From: Filobasidium wieringae | Lineage: Eukaryota; Basidiomycota; Tremellomycetes; Filobasidiales; Filobasidiaceae | Reading direction: 5' to 3' | Length of the DNA stretch: 64,000 nt | Assembly (NCBI GenBank): GCA_001600055.1 | Contig: BCIV01000011.1 | Span: forward strand, 744,001-808,000 | Part shown: piece after piece, positions 21,232-34,146 of the stretch | Numbering within the stretch: position 1 is the stretch's first letter | Layout of the letters: each line of letters starts with the position of its first letter | Program-made: the position numbers and the translations under genes | Notes under the pieces: generated by a model | Databases searched by the model: none | Told to the model about the DNA's origin: nothing | Seen by the model: the letters and a program-made list of their open reading frames with translations, nothing else

Positions 21232-24031
21232 CTACCGTCTATTCCCATACATGTCGGGACTCAATAATCCTCCGGGCGGACTCAACAACCCACCCCCCTG
21301 AGTCTCCCCACTCCCTCCCAATCCGTTCATCCCCAAAGTCCCACCCGCTCCATATGCACTCGATTTCCGTCCCAGACTACCTACGAAGGGAGGACTTTTC
21401 ATCCCGGTATGGACGGTGGAAGCGAGTGATGCGCTGGACATGGTTCTCGTCCTTGAAAACCCGAACATCCCTCCTCCTCCTCCTCCTGATACGCTTCCTG
21501 CCGTCGATCCCGGTCCGGCTCGTTCGGTAGGTGGCGACCCGGGGTGTGCGGAACCGGGTGGAGAGAGGGGAGAACCGTGCGTGGGAGGGGAAGCATTAGG
21601 ATCCTTATGTCTCTGTCCCTGAGCTGCCTCTTTCAGTAAAAACTCGACAAAGAGGTTCGAGAAGGACTATCGTACGCGCAGATGGGTCAGGAACGAGTCT
21701 TAACCCCGCCATCAGAATCACGACGACTCGCCTCGTTATAAGCGTCCGGCTCAGGTTCCTTCCCTTTCCCCTTGCCCTCCCCCGACGTCCCCATCTCACT
21801 AGCCTTCCTTCTCAACTTCCCCGGCGTCCCCGGTCCCCCTACCCGCTGTAACCCAGCCTTTTCCCGCTCAGAGTCTTCCCATGACAATATGGTCGCCAAG
21901 AGGGAAAGCATTTCGAACCGTTTCGCATCGGCTCGAGGGGTCGTTATGAATTGTAATAGGATGTTCGTTACCAGTCGACTGTGTGCAAGGGAAGGGTGTT
22001 AGCCGGATCGTCCCAAGATGTCGCGTGCAGACTGACCGATCGACGTTCGTCTCGGATGTATTCCGTCTCAACCTTCTCAAAGCCTCTGTAAGGTGTTCCT
22101 GCATGACCACAGCTGTAGCCGCAAGATGCGTCCCCCGAATCAGTCCAGCCGTTGTAATCGCGAACGATCGATCAGACGGGGAAGAAACTGACCATCATGT
22201 CGTAATTTCCCTAACATGGCCGTCTTCTCCTTCAACTCCTTTTCCAACTTGTTCGTCCGACCGGCGACGTTTTGTAAATTTCCCAATCGGTTCTGACCGG
22301 TTGTGATCGGGCGGAGCGATGCGGAGGGTCAGGGATGTTTCGAACGAGGAGTATGAGATGAAAGAGAGGGTGTTGACTCACTTCCGCATCGGCCGCTCGG
22401 GATTTATATTCGGCAAGTGATGAAGCGGCATACCGTAACTGACCTTCCAATTCCTGAGTTGCCTGACTGATCTCCAAGTCCTTGGCTAGAACAGAGGGGT
22501 GTGCATCGGGTCAGCCAACCCACGAATCCAAACACACGTGTACACAAGAACGGCCCGACTTACCGGCCTGAAACTCGCTCAAAACCTCTTCCAACCTCCC
22601 CGCCCTCTCTTCCTCCCTCCTCCACCCCTTCTCCGCCTTTTCCCTCCCCCCTGCAGTCTCAATCAACTGCCTCTCCACCCCTCTCAAGGAATGTTCCAAA
22701 TTCTCCCTATTCCCCCTCTCCCTACCCGCTTCCAGTTCCCATTCGTCCCTCTCCATCCGGACCCTCTCCAAATCGCCCCTCAGTTCCCGAAGTTCTTTCG
22801 TCAGGGAGGTGACATCGTGGGAATCCTGTTCCGTCTTGGCTTGATGGGTGGAACGTAATTGCGTCAGTTGGTTCGCTAGTTGAGCGTTTTCCGTGGAGAG
22901 GGAGGTGAGTTCGAGTTGGGCTTGGGAGAGGGTTTGGTGAGTCGTCGTTAGATCCGAGGTCAACGAGTTGATCTGAGATTCCCGTCGATCCAGTTCTTCC
23001 TGGAAATGGGACTCGCAGTTAGAAACGAATTCTGATCACCACCACCCACCCTCTCTCCCTTCCTGCATTCTCGATCCGACTGCGACCCAAGAACGAATCC
23101 AACTCACCGCATCCTCCTTCAACTTCTCCCCAAGACTATTCCGCATAGCCTGTAATTTCCCCAACAAAGTCCGGTATTGAGTGGAAAGATGGTCTTTCTG
23201 CGCAGTCATCGTCGCTAGATCTTGTTCTAGCTGAGGTATTCGGAGCGAGGGGTCCGGGGTGGGCTCGTCGATGGGGTCGTCGGAGGGGTCGTCGGAGGGG
23301 TCATGGTCGGGGTCGGGGTTGGGGTTGGATTCTAGGTCCCGGTCCAGGTCGGGGTGTGGTTGTGGATCAGGGTGGGCGTTGGCATCGGGGTCTGGAATTC
23401 CAGTATCGACTTCGACTTCGCCCTCCCTCATCCCCGAGGGGGATGTAGGACCGTCTTCCATCCTTGCCGAACCTCCATCCCGCTCTTCTTCCTCCGGGGA
23501 TCTTGGGGGGGTGGTTGGGTCTGGTTCTATTTCTGAGGGGCGTGATCCGTTCTGCCTCTCGTCGATGGCTGTCGGTGCAGGTGCAGGTGTAGATGTGGAG
23601 GAAGATGGATTGGGTAAGGTTACTTGCGCGGGTGGAGGGGTGGGGAGAGGTTCTGATGATTCCAACGTTGGGTCTGAGCTAGGTTCTTCGATTGTTGTTG
23701 TTGATGATGCTGATGTTGTTGTTGATGGTTCCAAAACCGCTTGGACTTGAGGTGAAACCACATCGCTTCCTTCCTCGATCGTCCGTTCGTCCGTCCCCTC
23801 CTGTTCCCGTTCCTGCCCCAAGCTCATCTCCTCCACCTGTAGTACAGGTTTCTGTCCATCCTCATCCTCCCCTTCATCCCCATCCTCCCCATCCCTAGCC
23901 CCCTCAACCTGGACCTCGAACGCAGGTGAACCCGGCCTAGACCCAGACCCAGATCCAGATCCTGTTTTAGTGGTGGTGGTGGTCGTCTTGGACCCGGATT
24001 TGGACCGTTTCGATCCGGATTTCTTTGGCAT
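21232..24031 (-). CDS. RUD3: RUD3-like Golgi golgin with GRAB domain
   Basis: Seven exons: 24031-23108, 22999-22564, 22485-22382, 22292-22193, 22112-22037, 21978-21732 and 21666-21232. They give 773 residues. The N-terminus is basic (Lys/Ser/Thr), then about 220 residues are acidic and low-complexity. From about residue 270 a long heptad-rich coiled coil runs to about residue 540. The GRAB (GRIP-related Arf-binding) domain follows: RRLVTNILLQFITTPRADAK, RFEMLSLLATILSWEDSER, EKAGLQR, and after the next splice NESFSNLFVEFLLKEA. The C-terminus is Gly/Ser-rich. Rud3/GMAP-210-type golgins bind Arf1-GTP through GRAB at the cis-Golgi and tether vesicles. The last intron has a GC donor (GCGAGT); using it restores the family motif exactly, while the nearby GT would give a 38-nt intron and a worse match. 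Confidence 0.87.
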
Positions 24032-24441
24032 TTTTTTTTTTCAACAGTTGCCGGGCTTTTATTTGGATGTGAGAGGTGGCATGCTCCTCAGCAGAGGATG
24101 GTCAGTGCAGTGTGGAGAGTGGTGTGTATGGGGGGAGGATAAGGTGTAGTGAGAGTGGTTGGAGGTGCAGATGAGGTGTTGAACGCGTGGATTGGGGGGT
24201 GTTAGGTCGCCTGACATGTTTATGTGCAGGATTTTGCGTTTTCGGGAATTCTTGTGATTACATAATCATCAGATACCGATAAAAGTCTATAATTTGGATG
24301 CGTTGACATGCGATATGACGACGCTTATGCGAAAAAGGCGTGTTTATATGACATTTCCCACCTGCAGAAGAACGATTCAACCTTCTCTCCATCCAATTTC
24401 TCACTTCGATCCTCGACCTCGAACCCTCTCGACCCTCCAAA
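24032..24441. promoter_or_regulatory. Divergent promoter of golgin and homoserine dehydrogenase genes
   Basis: The 410 bases lie between two divergent start codons. A run of ten T directly precedes the golgin ATG. No TGACTC-type Gcn4 site was noticed, although homoserine dehydrogenase genes are often under amino-acid control. Confidence 0.45.
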
Positions 24442-26424
24442 ATGCCCGCAGCTCAAGCCCGAATCGTGCCCGTCGCTCTGGTCGGATCAGGTGGAGTGGG
24501 CAAGGCGATCCTCTCCCAACTGACCTCCCCTCCCCTCGCCCACAAGTTCAAGATCGTCGCCGTGGCCAACTCGAAAAAGTACTTGTTCGACAAGCAGGGC
24601 CTGCGGCTGGACAGCGGGGATGAGTTGGTTGTCAAGTTGAACAGCGATGGGGTGGAACTGGATATCCCTGGGTTGATCGGGAAGCTCTCCACGTTGGCCG
24701 ACGGTCAGTCCGCCTCATCGCATTTCGGGTGAATCCTCTGACCCCCCTCCCCCCGCCTTCTCGCCCACAGGCCCGGCCATCCTCATCGACTCCACCGCGA
24801 CGGACACCCTCCCCTCCCTCTACCCGACCATCCTCAGCATGAACATCCACCTCGTCACGCCCAACAAGAAAGGGTTCTCCTCCTCCCTAGATCTCTACGA
24901 GAAGATCGCTAGGACCGCTTACCCGAACACGGGCAGCTTGGTCTATGCGGAATCCACCGTCGGCGCCGGGTTACCGATCTTGAGCACGTTGAAGGATTTG
25001 GTAGAGACGGGTGATGAGGTGAGTTCCTAGAAAACTCCTTACACTCTCGTGGGCGTGGGCGTGGGCGTGGGCGTTGTTTTCGGGTGGGAACTGTACTCTC
25101 CTCTCTTGTCCTCTACATTCCTCTCCTCCTCTCCCATCTCCTCTCTCCCTCCTCTCTCCTCCTCATCTTCTCCCCTTCTCTCCGTCCCACACCTTACTAA
25201 CCCCCCCTCACCCCTGACTTGACAGATCCAAAAGATCGAAGGCGTATTCTCCGGAACCCTCTCTTACATATTCAACGAGTTCTCAAAGGTCTCAGGGGGT
25301 GACGTTCCTTTCTCAGAGGTCGTCAAGGTCGCTAAGGATTTAGGGTATACTGTAGGTCCCTGCGCTCCTTTGCCCTTGTTCATCAAGGATGAAATGGGAT
25401 GTGGGAAGGGATGAAATGGGATGACTGACCGACGCCATGGCCATGCTCACGCGCTATAGGAACCTGATCCGAGGGACGACCTCTCCGGCTCCGACGTCGC
25501 TAGAAAACTGACCATCCTCTCCCGCCTCCTCCCCCCCTCCGTTCTCCCCCCCACCGCTCTTCCCCAGGGCTATTCCTCCCTCAACACCCAATCCCTCGTT
25601 CCCGACGTTTTGGCGCGGTGTGCGACCAAGGAGGAATACCTCGAGCGGCTGAGGGAGGGGGACGAGGAGATGAGTCGGCTGAGAGAAGAGGCGAGGGGGG
25701 AGGGCAAGGTGGTCAGGTTCGTAGGGGTCGTGGATGTGAGGGAGAAGAAGATCGAGGCGAGGTTGGGAAAGTGAGTCCGGCCGGCACGAGGGTCCGATGG
25801 GGTTGGGTCTATGGGGGTCTTGGGTTGGAAAGTGCTGATCGGGTGTTCATCATTTCATTCTACGTGTTCTACGTGTTCTACGTGGATAGGTACCCCTTCG
25901 ATCATCCCTTCGCGACCGCCCTGCAGGGATCGGACAATATCATCTCGTTCACTACTAAACGGTTCGTCCCCCCGGCCTTGTCGAACGACCATTTCCCACG
26001 GTAAGGGACTGATCGAGCCCTTTTCCTCTTTCCTCTCTCCTCTCTCCTCTTCCTCTTCCCTGAACCCTGGAACCCTTCCTTCCTTCCCTTACCCCAACGA
26101 ACCCCTCCTTCCTTCCCTTACCCCACCCCACCCCCGGACCGGCCGAACAGGTACTCACCCCGACCCCTGATCATCCAAGGTTCAGGCGCGGGGGCGGACG
26201 TGACGGCTATGGGAGTCACCGTACGTCCCTCCTTTTCTCTTCTTTCTAGTCGTTTCGAGCGTTCGAGCGTTTAGGCGAGGTTTTTTTTTGGGAATACGTC
26301 GGGGGGCTGATTGGCGTTACTTGTGTGTGCTGCACTTTTTGCATTTTTTTGGGACTGGTAGAGCGATATGATCAAGATCTACGAGAGGATCAGGGCTAAG
26401 ACTTGGGGGAGCGGTGGGTTTTGA
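24442..26424 (+). CDS. HOM6: Homoserine dehydrogenase
   Basis: Seven exons, 24442-24703, 24771-25018, 25226-25351, 25460-25770, 25890-26000, 26151-26220 and 26362-26424, give 396 residues. The NAD(P)-binding motif is VALVGSGGVGKAIL near residue 10. Further family blocks in order are IHLVTPNKKGFSSSLDLY, ESTVGAGLPILSTL, IEGVFSGTLSYIFNEFS, VVKVAKDLGYTEPDPRDDLS with GSDVARKLTILSR, and near the C-terminus IIQGSGAGADVTAMGV. The enzyme reduces aspartate semialdehyde to homoserine in the cytosol, the branch point to threonine and methionine. There is no aspartokinase domain, as usual in fungi. It is somewhat longer than the yeast enzyme because of an insert around residues 220-275. Confidence 0.95.
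25049..25072 (+). repeat. Hexamer tandem repeat in an intron
   Basis: Four copies of CGTGGG lie within the second intron of the homoserine dehydrogenase gene. They are followed by long pyrimidine tracts, so this intron (25019-25225, 207 nt) is the longest in the gene. Confidence 0.85.
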
Positions 26425-27193
26425 GAGGGGCGTTGGTTGGCTTGTCACTCGATGAGTTGAGTTGAGATGAGATGAGATGGATTTCCACAAGGCTTTTGTG
26501 TTGGGAATGTAGCATTTCCCGCTCGGGCATGGGATCGAGGGCAGGACTTTCTCGGTCGAATTCTGTTGATCGTGACCTTGGGATTATGCCAAGCATACTA
26601 CCCCTCCTCTATCTGAGGATGTGGCCATTGATGCCGGAGCTTTATCTATTAACACACGAGAAGAGGATACCTTCAGGCAATACCTTGGTCCTTACTGGTC
26701 ATCGATTTCCGATTCCTCAGAAATCACAAGAACATCAGGTAAAAGCGATAATCCTATGGGAATCTTTTTTTTCTTCTCGAGGTGGGATGCGACTGGCGCA
26801 ATCTCCCGGTAACCAGATCTAAACGTGCAGTTTACAAGGATTCGTCCTGCGTGACCCGATCGGGTTGTTCTTTCTCAAGTTGAAGGCGGAGATTCAGTGA
26901 TGACGCCCATTTTCCTACTGAATATCCTGGTGGGGGAATCCCTGACTCTACCTGGGACCTAATTGAGACTGTTCCGAAGCGTGATGATTGATGGTCTTGT
27001 TCAAAGAGGCAGAAGCCAGGTATGGTACTCCGACTCTGATCACAAAATGCAATGAGCGTAACAACACTCGAATCTTTCCTACTCGAATCATTCATTTCAT
27101 GACTGCATGACAAAACAATAGACAGCAAATTCCAAAACACCATGCTAAAAATTCAAACCATTCGAAGGAAACACTATAGACAGATGCAAGCGA
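26425..27193. other. Convergent intergenic region
   Basis: It lies between the 3' ends of the homoserine dehydrogenase and NUP98-NUP96 genes. No coding continuation, repeat or RNA gene was recognised. A short GAGTTGAGTTGAGATGAGAT repeat-like tract lies near 26454. Confidence 0.4.
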
Positions 27194-30100
27194 TCAAGAT
27201 CCTAACGCTTGTAAACGCCGTTGCAATCGATCTCGCGAAGCGGACTGCATGACCTGCAGGCGGTCGCCTTCTGGGAGAAGACGGGATGGCACCAAGTTTG
27301 GCATCTGTCAGAGCGAGACAGTCACGATTCAGCTGAGTGTTCTAGACTCGACAACTCAGACGCTTACCAAGTTTTGAGACGCCAGAGCTGATGCCAGTTT
27401 CTGCACTTTGGCCATCATATGGACCTGGCAGATGTACTGTTGCATGTCCGTCGTCTCCTTGCTACGACCAAACACCGTCTCCAAACTCTGTAAAAGAGAA
27501 GGGATCCGTTGAACAGCTGCTGACATCTCTGGGCTGTTCTCCACATCAGATGCAGACGCTTTCAAAAGCTGCCCGACAAGCTCGTGTACATCGGTATATG
27601 AGAGCAAGATCTGTAAAACAGCTATCGAAATCAGTCTGCGAAACGACTACGTTATTTAATCATATGGCGTACCTGACCACCTTTACTCCAATCGGCTGTC
27701 TCGGTCGGCTCAAGTCCTGCCAACAGTTTGCGTAACAACGGCATGTCATCGCGCAGAATGACCTCTGATGCTAAATCTTGCATAAAGATTCGGTGCGCTC
27801 GGTTCCAGAGACAAGCGTCTTTGCAAGCCAAAAACTCCTGATAGATCTCGCCTTGACTTCGATAAAGGTCCGCCTGGAATGTCTCGTGTCAATATAATCT
27901 CCTTTTGCTGCTTCTGTGCACTCACCTTGGCCTCGGCAATCCATTCCTTAGGAAGGGACATCTTCTGCAGCAAGTGGCCCTGAGAGTCCAGGTCGTGGGC
28001 ATGACGACCGAGAACGTCTTTGACCGCTTTAGCCCGACTATTTCAAGCAGAAGGCAAAGTCAGCTTGAGCAGCCAGCGAGGGGATTTCGCAGCATGTCCT
28101 GATACTTACGAGCACTCCTTGTCAAGGTGTAAGAGAATCAATATCGCATACTGCCACAATCCGGCCGCTTCCAGTTGAGTAGCGTAATTGACAGAGAGCC
28201 GATCAAACGTTCGCACGCTCTCCAGTATGTGCGCCTCATCGGCTCCAATACCCAACACGTTGATGAGCATATTGAGTAGATGCCATTGAATGCGATAGTC
28301 AATGCTGGCCCTTCCAAAGGCACCAGGATTCAGCAAAGCCTCGATCGGTGTGGCCTGGGCAGCGAACACCTTCAGCAGCCCATACATGGCATCTTCGACG
28401 TCACCTTGCGCAAATACCGGAGAACTCGGTGGTCGGCTCGATTGCAGATGAGCTTGGTAGTCACTGATGACATCATTGAGCGGCTGCTCCAGAGGAGTCC
28501 CGTACCAAAGATGGAGTCCCAAAGCTTGTAACCAGGAGAGACCCTCAGTGATACATAATTGGCTTGACGACGGTTCATCCTCTATCTCTCGAACAATGCC
28601 AGCCAACAAAGCGTATATCTTACGATATGTCACATCAATGTGATCGTCGACATGTTGTTGAGCCCAAGTGTCCAGCTGTTGTTGAAGGAGATGTCTAAAA
28701 TCTGGTCCTGAACCTGCTTGAGCAACAAGCGACGCCAATCTGAGATCCCCGCTGTCCAAGGCCAAGTTGGTAGCACGGATGACTTGATTACCCGACAAAA
28801 GGGTAAACACAGCACGAGGTCCAACATCCTTATTCGACACTTCCCGGTCAATGGTAGCGGCGAGATGGTTCGTCAACCAGTCCGAGAACGCAGTCTTCCT
28901 GACAAGAGAATCGGCATCCACGTGAATCTCTCCCTCCACCACCTCGTTGGCCAAGACAGGTAGATCGTCAAAGAGGGCTCTTGCCAAACGCCACAACTCT
29001 GCCTCGTGATCGTTCTGACCAAGGTACAGCTCTGCGAAATCGCTGAATTTCGTCGTGGTCCGCGTCTCAGCAACCGGAACTCCAGAGTCAGAGTCAAAAG
29101 ACGTCTGATCGAGCTGGAACTCCAGCAACCTCAAATCGTCATCCCGCTTTATGATCTGATGAGCAGTCTTGTCAGTTGCGCACGACTGCACGAAGAGAGC
29201 AACAACTCACCTCTTCACCGTATTGAGTCCCCTTCGAGACCTGGATCATCCTCCCGCTCGGTACAACAGTTTGACAGGCACCGCCTAGATAAGCACGGAA
29301 TGACCTTCCCATGGCCAGACCGAGGTCTATAAACGCGCCTTCTTCCCCACTGATCACGCTATCCTTCATCATCACCTTCTTCATCCGCCACGTCTCGTCG
29401 TTCGATGGGGCAGTGGGAGCGACGCCGAAAAAGGATCGCTAAGTTTATCGATGAAAAAGTCAACGTACAGAACTTAAGACATGTCAAATTAACTCACGTC
29501 GACGCTCAAGTCATCGACCTCCCCATCATGTTCCTTTTCGGCTTTACGAAAAAACTGCAGCCTTCGCTTGGCTTTGGGTGGCGTTGTAGTCTTCTCTCGA
29601 GGTGTACCGTACATTCTGTCAAAGATAAGCTCCTTCGTCTTCGCCTGAACGTCAACAATTGCTGGCATGGTCTCCACAACTGTTCTTTCAGGAGTCTCAG
29701 CAGCAAAGGCAGTGGCTGATTCCTCGACCTCGGAAGGCGATCCATCCCTATCACTCGACTCATCGCTATGGTCTTCAATGTCGTGGGTGAAAACATCCGC
29801 CGATCGCGCACGCTTGCCGTTGTAATTCAACTCGTATTCCTCCTCTTCCAGCTCGTCGGCTTCTTCAGGAATTCCATACAGCGTAAAGTGTTCTACCTGG
29901 AAGATCCAAACACCAGCAACAGGGTCGTAGCTGACAAAAGTGGTATCTGGAATGTTCTTGAGCATACGTTCTCGAATCCTCTGCTTGGGATGCTTAGGAT
30001 CCTTGATAGGTTCCCGCTTTTCCTTGTCAGTCGGCCATGCCTTTTCGATGGTGATCTCAGCAGGGTGGTTGAGACCTTCCCCAGGTGGACGGTTGTCCTC

Positions 30101-33100
30101 GGCGTTAGGATAAACTTCACACGTGACACCGGCGAATCGAACGAGCGTTCCACCGATACGATCGATATTGGCTTTGCTACCAATGTCAACCGGTTCTAAG
30201 AATCGAAGTTCTCCGAATCCTTTTCGACCCACAACAAAGTCGTCCATTTCCTTCAGCTGGGCATCCGAACAGTTCCAGAGCTCGCTCACTTCAGGTATCG
30301 TGTAATACTCGCCCTCTTGGTAGTCATCAAGGTCGATCTTGCGTGATATACTGCTGTCCTCTTCTCTCTCCGCGTTGGCGCTAGTGTCAGGAGCACGGGC
30401 GATAGACACCTGTCGCGAATTAGCAGCGGTCTTGCCGTTCATTCCGGTCGCTACGCTCCCGTTCAAGCTGCTACCATCGTGTTCTGCGTCGATGTGCAGT
30501 ATCGAACGAGAGAGCTGAGGCGTTCGGTTTGCGACCACGGCACTCAAAGCGTTCGAGTCGGTCTTCTTGGGCAACACGAGCTTCTTGACACCTTGCCTAG
30601 GCGTAAACGCAGCTGGACTGAGAGTCTCAGCAGTAGGGGTATTGAATAGGTTACGCGGCGACCCGTTCGATGCAGTCGATACACCAAGGATGGATCCTTG
30701 GGGTAAAGTGCTAGCAGCACGAGCCGGAGTGGAAATCCCTCGGAACCGAGGAGTCATCTTGCTTGGAGTGGCAGATGGTCGTAAGGAGCTGGACAGCGGA
30801 GGGAGTGCTTTGGGTCCGGTCGATACGTTAATAGGCTGGAATGAAGGAGGTACGCTGAACATGCCGCCAGTACCGTATGGGTTGTTGATGTCGATGTTGA
30901 CAGGAGCTTGCGATTGAGATTGCTGGAGCTGGTTGGTTGAGGAGTTTCCAAACAAGGATCCTCCTAGATTCTGTTGCTGGCTGTTACCAAGGTTGTTTCC
31001 AAACAATCCGGAACCTCCAGTCGAAGAACCCAACGTATTTCCAGCATTGTTCTGACCAAAGAGCCCAGTACCAGTACCAGCAGGCTTGGCGCCAAACAGC
31101 CCTCCAGTCTGACCAACTTGGTTTTGCTGACCTTGTTGAGAGTTGCCTAGATTACCAAAGAGACCTCCTCCGGTTTGCGCACCGGCGCCAAATCCACCGG
31201 TCGTCTGTCCAGCAGTCTGGTTGAACCCGTTGTTTTGAGCGGCAGGAGCACCGAACAGTCCCCCGGTAGTGCTTCCCGTCTGGTTCGTGGATCCGAACAG
31301 ACCACCAGGTTTCTGAGCGCCGAAGGTGTTATTAGTTGACCCAAACAGACCTCCAGCTGGCTGTTGTCCAGCGGGCTGGGCGGCTTGAGTGTTACCAAAG
31401 AGCCCACCAGTAGCAGGTTGTTGAGTGTTGGTTCCGAACGTGTTGGTAGCAGCAGGGGTGGATCCAAAGAGTCCTCCAGCAGGCTTGGCACCGAACAATC
31501 CTCCACTCTGCGCAGGCTGTTGCTGAGTATTATTTCCAAACAAGCCACCGGTCTGGGTCGTAGATGCGGATTGTGCACCGAATCCAAATCCGGTTGAAGG
31601 CTGTTGAGCCTGCTGTCCCTGTTGTTGGGTGTTTCCAAATCCAAATCCAGTCGACCTCGCACCAGCTGCAGGTTGTCCAAAGGTAGTGGTAGCTGATCAT
31701 CATGGGTGAGTTCATATGTAATCGCCATCGTTTCAAGAAAGAGCCACTTACGCGCAGCTCCGAATCCGGTACCAAACGCCGGCTTGGCCTGCGTCGAATT
31801 GTTGTTAGCGGCACCGAAGGAAAACCCAGTGCTCGCGGCCGGTTGCGTGGTGTTGTTTTGTCCGAAGAGGCCTCCACCGGTCGTAGTACTGGCAGTGTTT
31901 GAGCCAAACAGACCTCCTCCGGTGGTACCGGCAGCAGGTTGCTGGCCGAACAACCCCGTCTGGCCCTGTTGCTGAGGCTGTTGACCGAACAAACCCCCAG
32001 TCTGTTGAGCCTGAGGGGCCTGGCCGAACAATCCCGTGCTCTGAGTGTTGCTACCGAACAATCCCGTTCCAGTCGAAGCAGCCCCAAATCCAGTAGATTG
32101 CTGTGCCGGTTGCCCAAACGCAGTTGTCCCGGTAGCTGGTTGTTGCTGGCCAAACAGTCCGGTACTTCCAGATGCACCAAAGCCGGTCGCAGCAGGCTGA
32201 GCTGGTTGTTGGCCGAAAAGACCGGTTCCATTCTGTTGCTGGGTTGGTTGACCGAAAAGTCCTCCGGTAGATGAACCAACGCCGAAGGCATTTGTTCCAG
32301 GAGGAGGGGCGGTTTTTCTACCTTGTTGGTAATCTTGCAAACGGAGTTCCTATGCAGCGATACTAACGGCATGAGCAACCAGCTGTGACCGGATCGATAC
32401 AAGCTGGACCCACCTCCAAACTGTTGCCCTTGTAGGCATCCATGATTGTAATCGTCTGGTATACCGAATGATTGTTGGTGTTTCCGTCCTTCTCCCTGAC
32501 AGGCTGGAAAGCCGTTCCAGCTGTCCCATTGGTCACTGGACCTATTATGTCGTCGAATCAGCTCTCTTACTCCAACCCCAATCGAACTGCCGAATGCTCA
32601 CCAGCCCCTGCCGTAGGCGCAGCTCCAAACAACCCAGTTCCTGCAGGCTTGGCACCAAACATTCCACCCGTCGTTGCAGCGGGAGCAGACCCGAACCCAG
32701 TAGTGGCAGGTTTAGCACCAAAGGCAGTGGAAGTGTTTCCGAACAATCCTCCCGTGCTTGTTCCGGCGTTGGCAGTGTTAGTCGCCCCGAATGCTGGAGT
32801 CGAACCGAAGGTGGAACCTGGACATGAGATCGATTATTTAACCCTTGCGGATGAAAGGCGTGTCGACTGTACGAGATGACTCACCTCCAGTATTGCTACC
32901 AAATAGCCCAGTAGAAGCGCCAGTGGCACCGAATGCTGGTCTGGCTTGTTGTTGCTGGCCAAATGTTCCCGTACTACCTGCACCGAATGCACCTCCCGTG
33001 GAACCTAAAGTTGAAGGAAAAGGGGTAAACATTCAAGTGTCTTGTAGTACCTGGTCCATTCCTGAAATATTCACGCACCAAATCCGCCTGTAGCCCCAGC

Positions 33101-33417
33101 TGCTGGAGCACCAAATAGACCGGTAGATTGTTGAGGTTGTTGAGCGGGTTGACCGAATAAGCCACCAGTCTGAGCAGGTTGTTGAGGTTGACCGAATAGT
33201 CCACCAGCTAGAGTTACGAATCGGTTCATAAACGGGTCATGAGATTTATTGATCTATACACTGCTAGAGTGTGAGACTCACTCTGTTGCTGTTGTTGGGG
33301 TTGACCGAAAGCAGTGGTAGTTTGCCCAAACAATCCTCCACTTTGCTGAGCAGGTTGTTGCTGTTGCTGTTGACCGAAACCACCCCCAGTTCCAAACCCT
33401 GTGGTCTGACCAAACAT
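27194..33417 (-). CDS. NUP98: NUP98-NUP96 nucleoporin precursor
   Basis: Thirteen exons: 33417-33282, 33207-33079, 33004-32885, 32817-32602, 32541-32414, 32349-31752, 31692-29498, 29438-29211, 29155-28110, 28037-27926, 27873-27673, 27610-27368 and 27304-27194. They give 1820 residues. The N-terminal FG region has many GLFG repeats. It is split by a GLEBS motif (residues about 210-256: FQPVREKDGNTNNHSVYQ, ITIMDAYKGNSLEELRLQDY), which binds Gle2/Rae1. The autoproteolytic domain spans about residues 902-1049 (GEYYTIPEVSELWNCSDAQL to VEHFTLYG). The Nup96 half follows, with an acidic linker, then MGRSFRAYLGG and an alpha-solenoid to the end. Processing would release Nup98 (mobile FG) and Nup96 (scaffold of the Y complex). 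The cleavage site reads His-Phe-Thr (T1046, codon 29884-29882) where most homologues have His-Phe-Ser. Confidence 0.95.
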
Positions 33418-34146
33418 TTTTTCCGGCTCTTTTCAATCTGCTCGATTTGTTATTCGGGGTAAGGTGATGTCGACGAGTAGGGAAATGACAGGATTGCGCT
33501 TCCTAGTAATTGAGTGATCACGCTCGAGGTTCGCGATCTCTTCCAGCCGAAGAAAGTCGAGAGAAGGAGCAGGAAAGTCGCTGTTGAACCGTCTAGTGAT
33601 CAATGGAACTCCCTGTAGATCCGACGAGGTTGTTCTGACAAGATCGATCTAGGGGAGCGTTATGCGATTATTGAGGTATGAGGTCCTAAGCTGAAGATTC
33701 CAGGTGACGAACGCTCAACATCTCGTACTGGGCTCGACGCGCTTTCTCACGCATCGAGACGCGAATTGCAGCTGAGCTGAGACTTCCAGGGGACGTTGCA
33801 TTGGGTGTTTCATCCTGGTTGTCGTTTGATCATCATCGTTATTGCAGCCATTCTTACTGTAAGGATTCTATAGGCCGGTAGCCCTTAGATATACCTCGGC
33901 GAATCCATCGAAATAGACTCTGCTGGATAATTTATGTGCCTCTCACAAGAACGATATTCGGGGCGGAGGTCACGTATGTGGTAGTTGAAACATGAAACCT
34001 CCTTTGTGTGTGGTCTTCCTGTACGTGAGAGGCAAACCACTTCAACGACGAACCCCAAAAGCTAGCGATGACATCGAGACTCTCCTGTCCATAAGCTTGA
34101 GCGTATTCATTCCAAATCCGAACCATTCACTCATACATAACACAAC
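33418..34146. promoter_or_regulatory. Divergent intergenic region upstream of NUP98
   Basis: About 730 bases hold the promoters of the nucleoporin gene (leftward) and an unknown gene (rightward). No TATA box or repeat was seen; short open frames here are not supported. Confidence 0.4.

Noticed and set aside
21694..21731. 38-nt GT-AG version of the last golgin intron
   Set aside because: The GC donor at 21731 gives a normal 65-nt intron and restores the NESFSNLFVEFL block of the GRAB region.
23259..23750. 163-codon plus-strand open frame
   Set aside because: It is the antisense shadow of the low-complexity N-terminus of the golgin gene.
31147..32340. 397-codon minus-strand open frame as a separate gene
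   Set aside because: Its first part is exon 6 of NUP98; after the true splice site it runs into an intron and a wrong frame.
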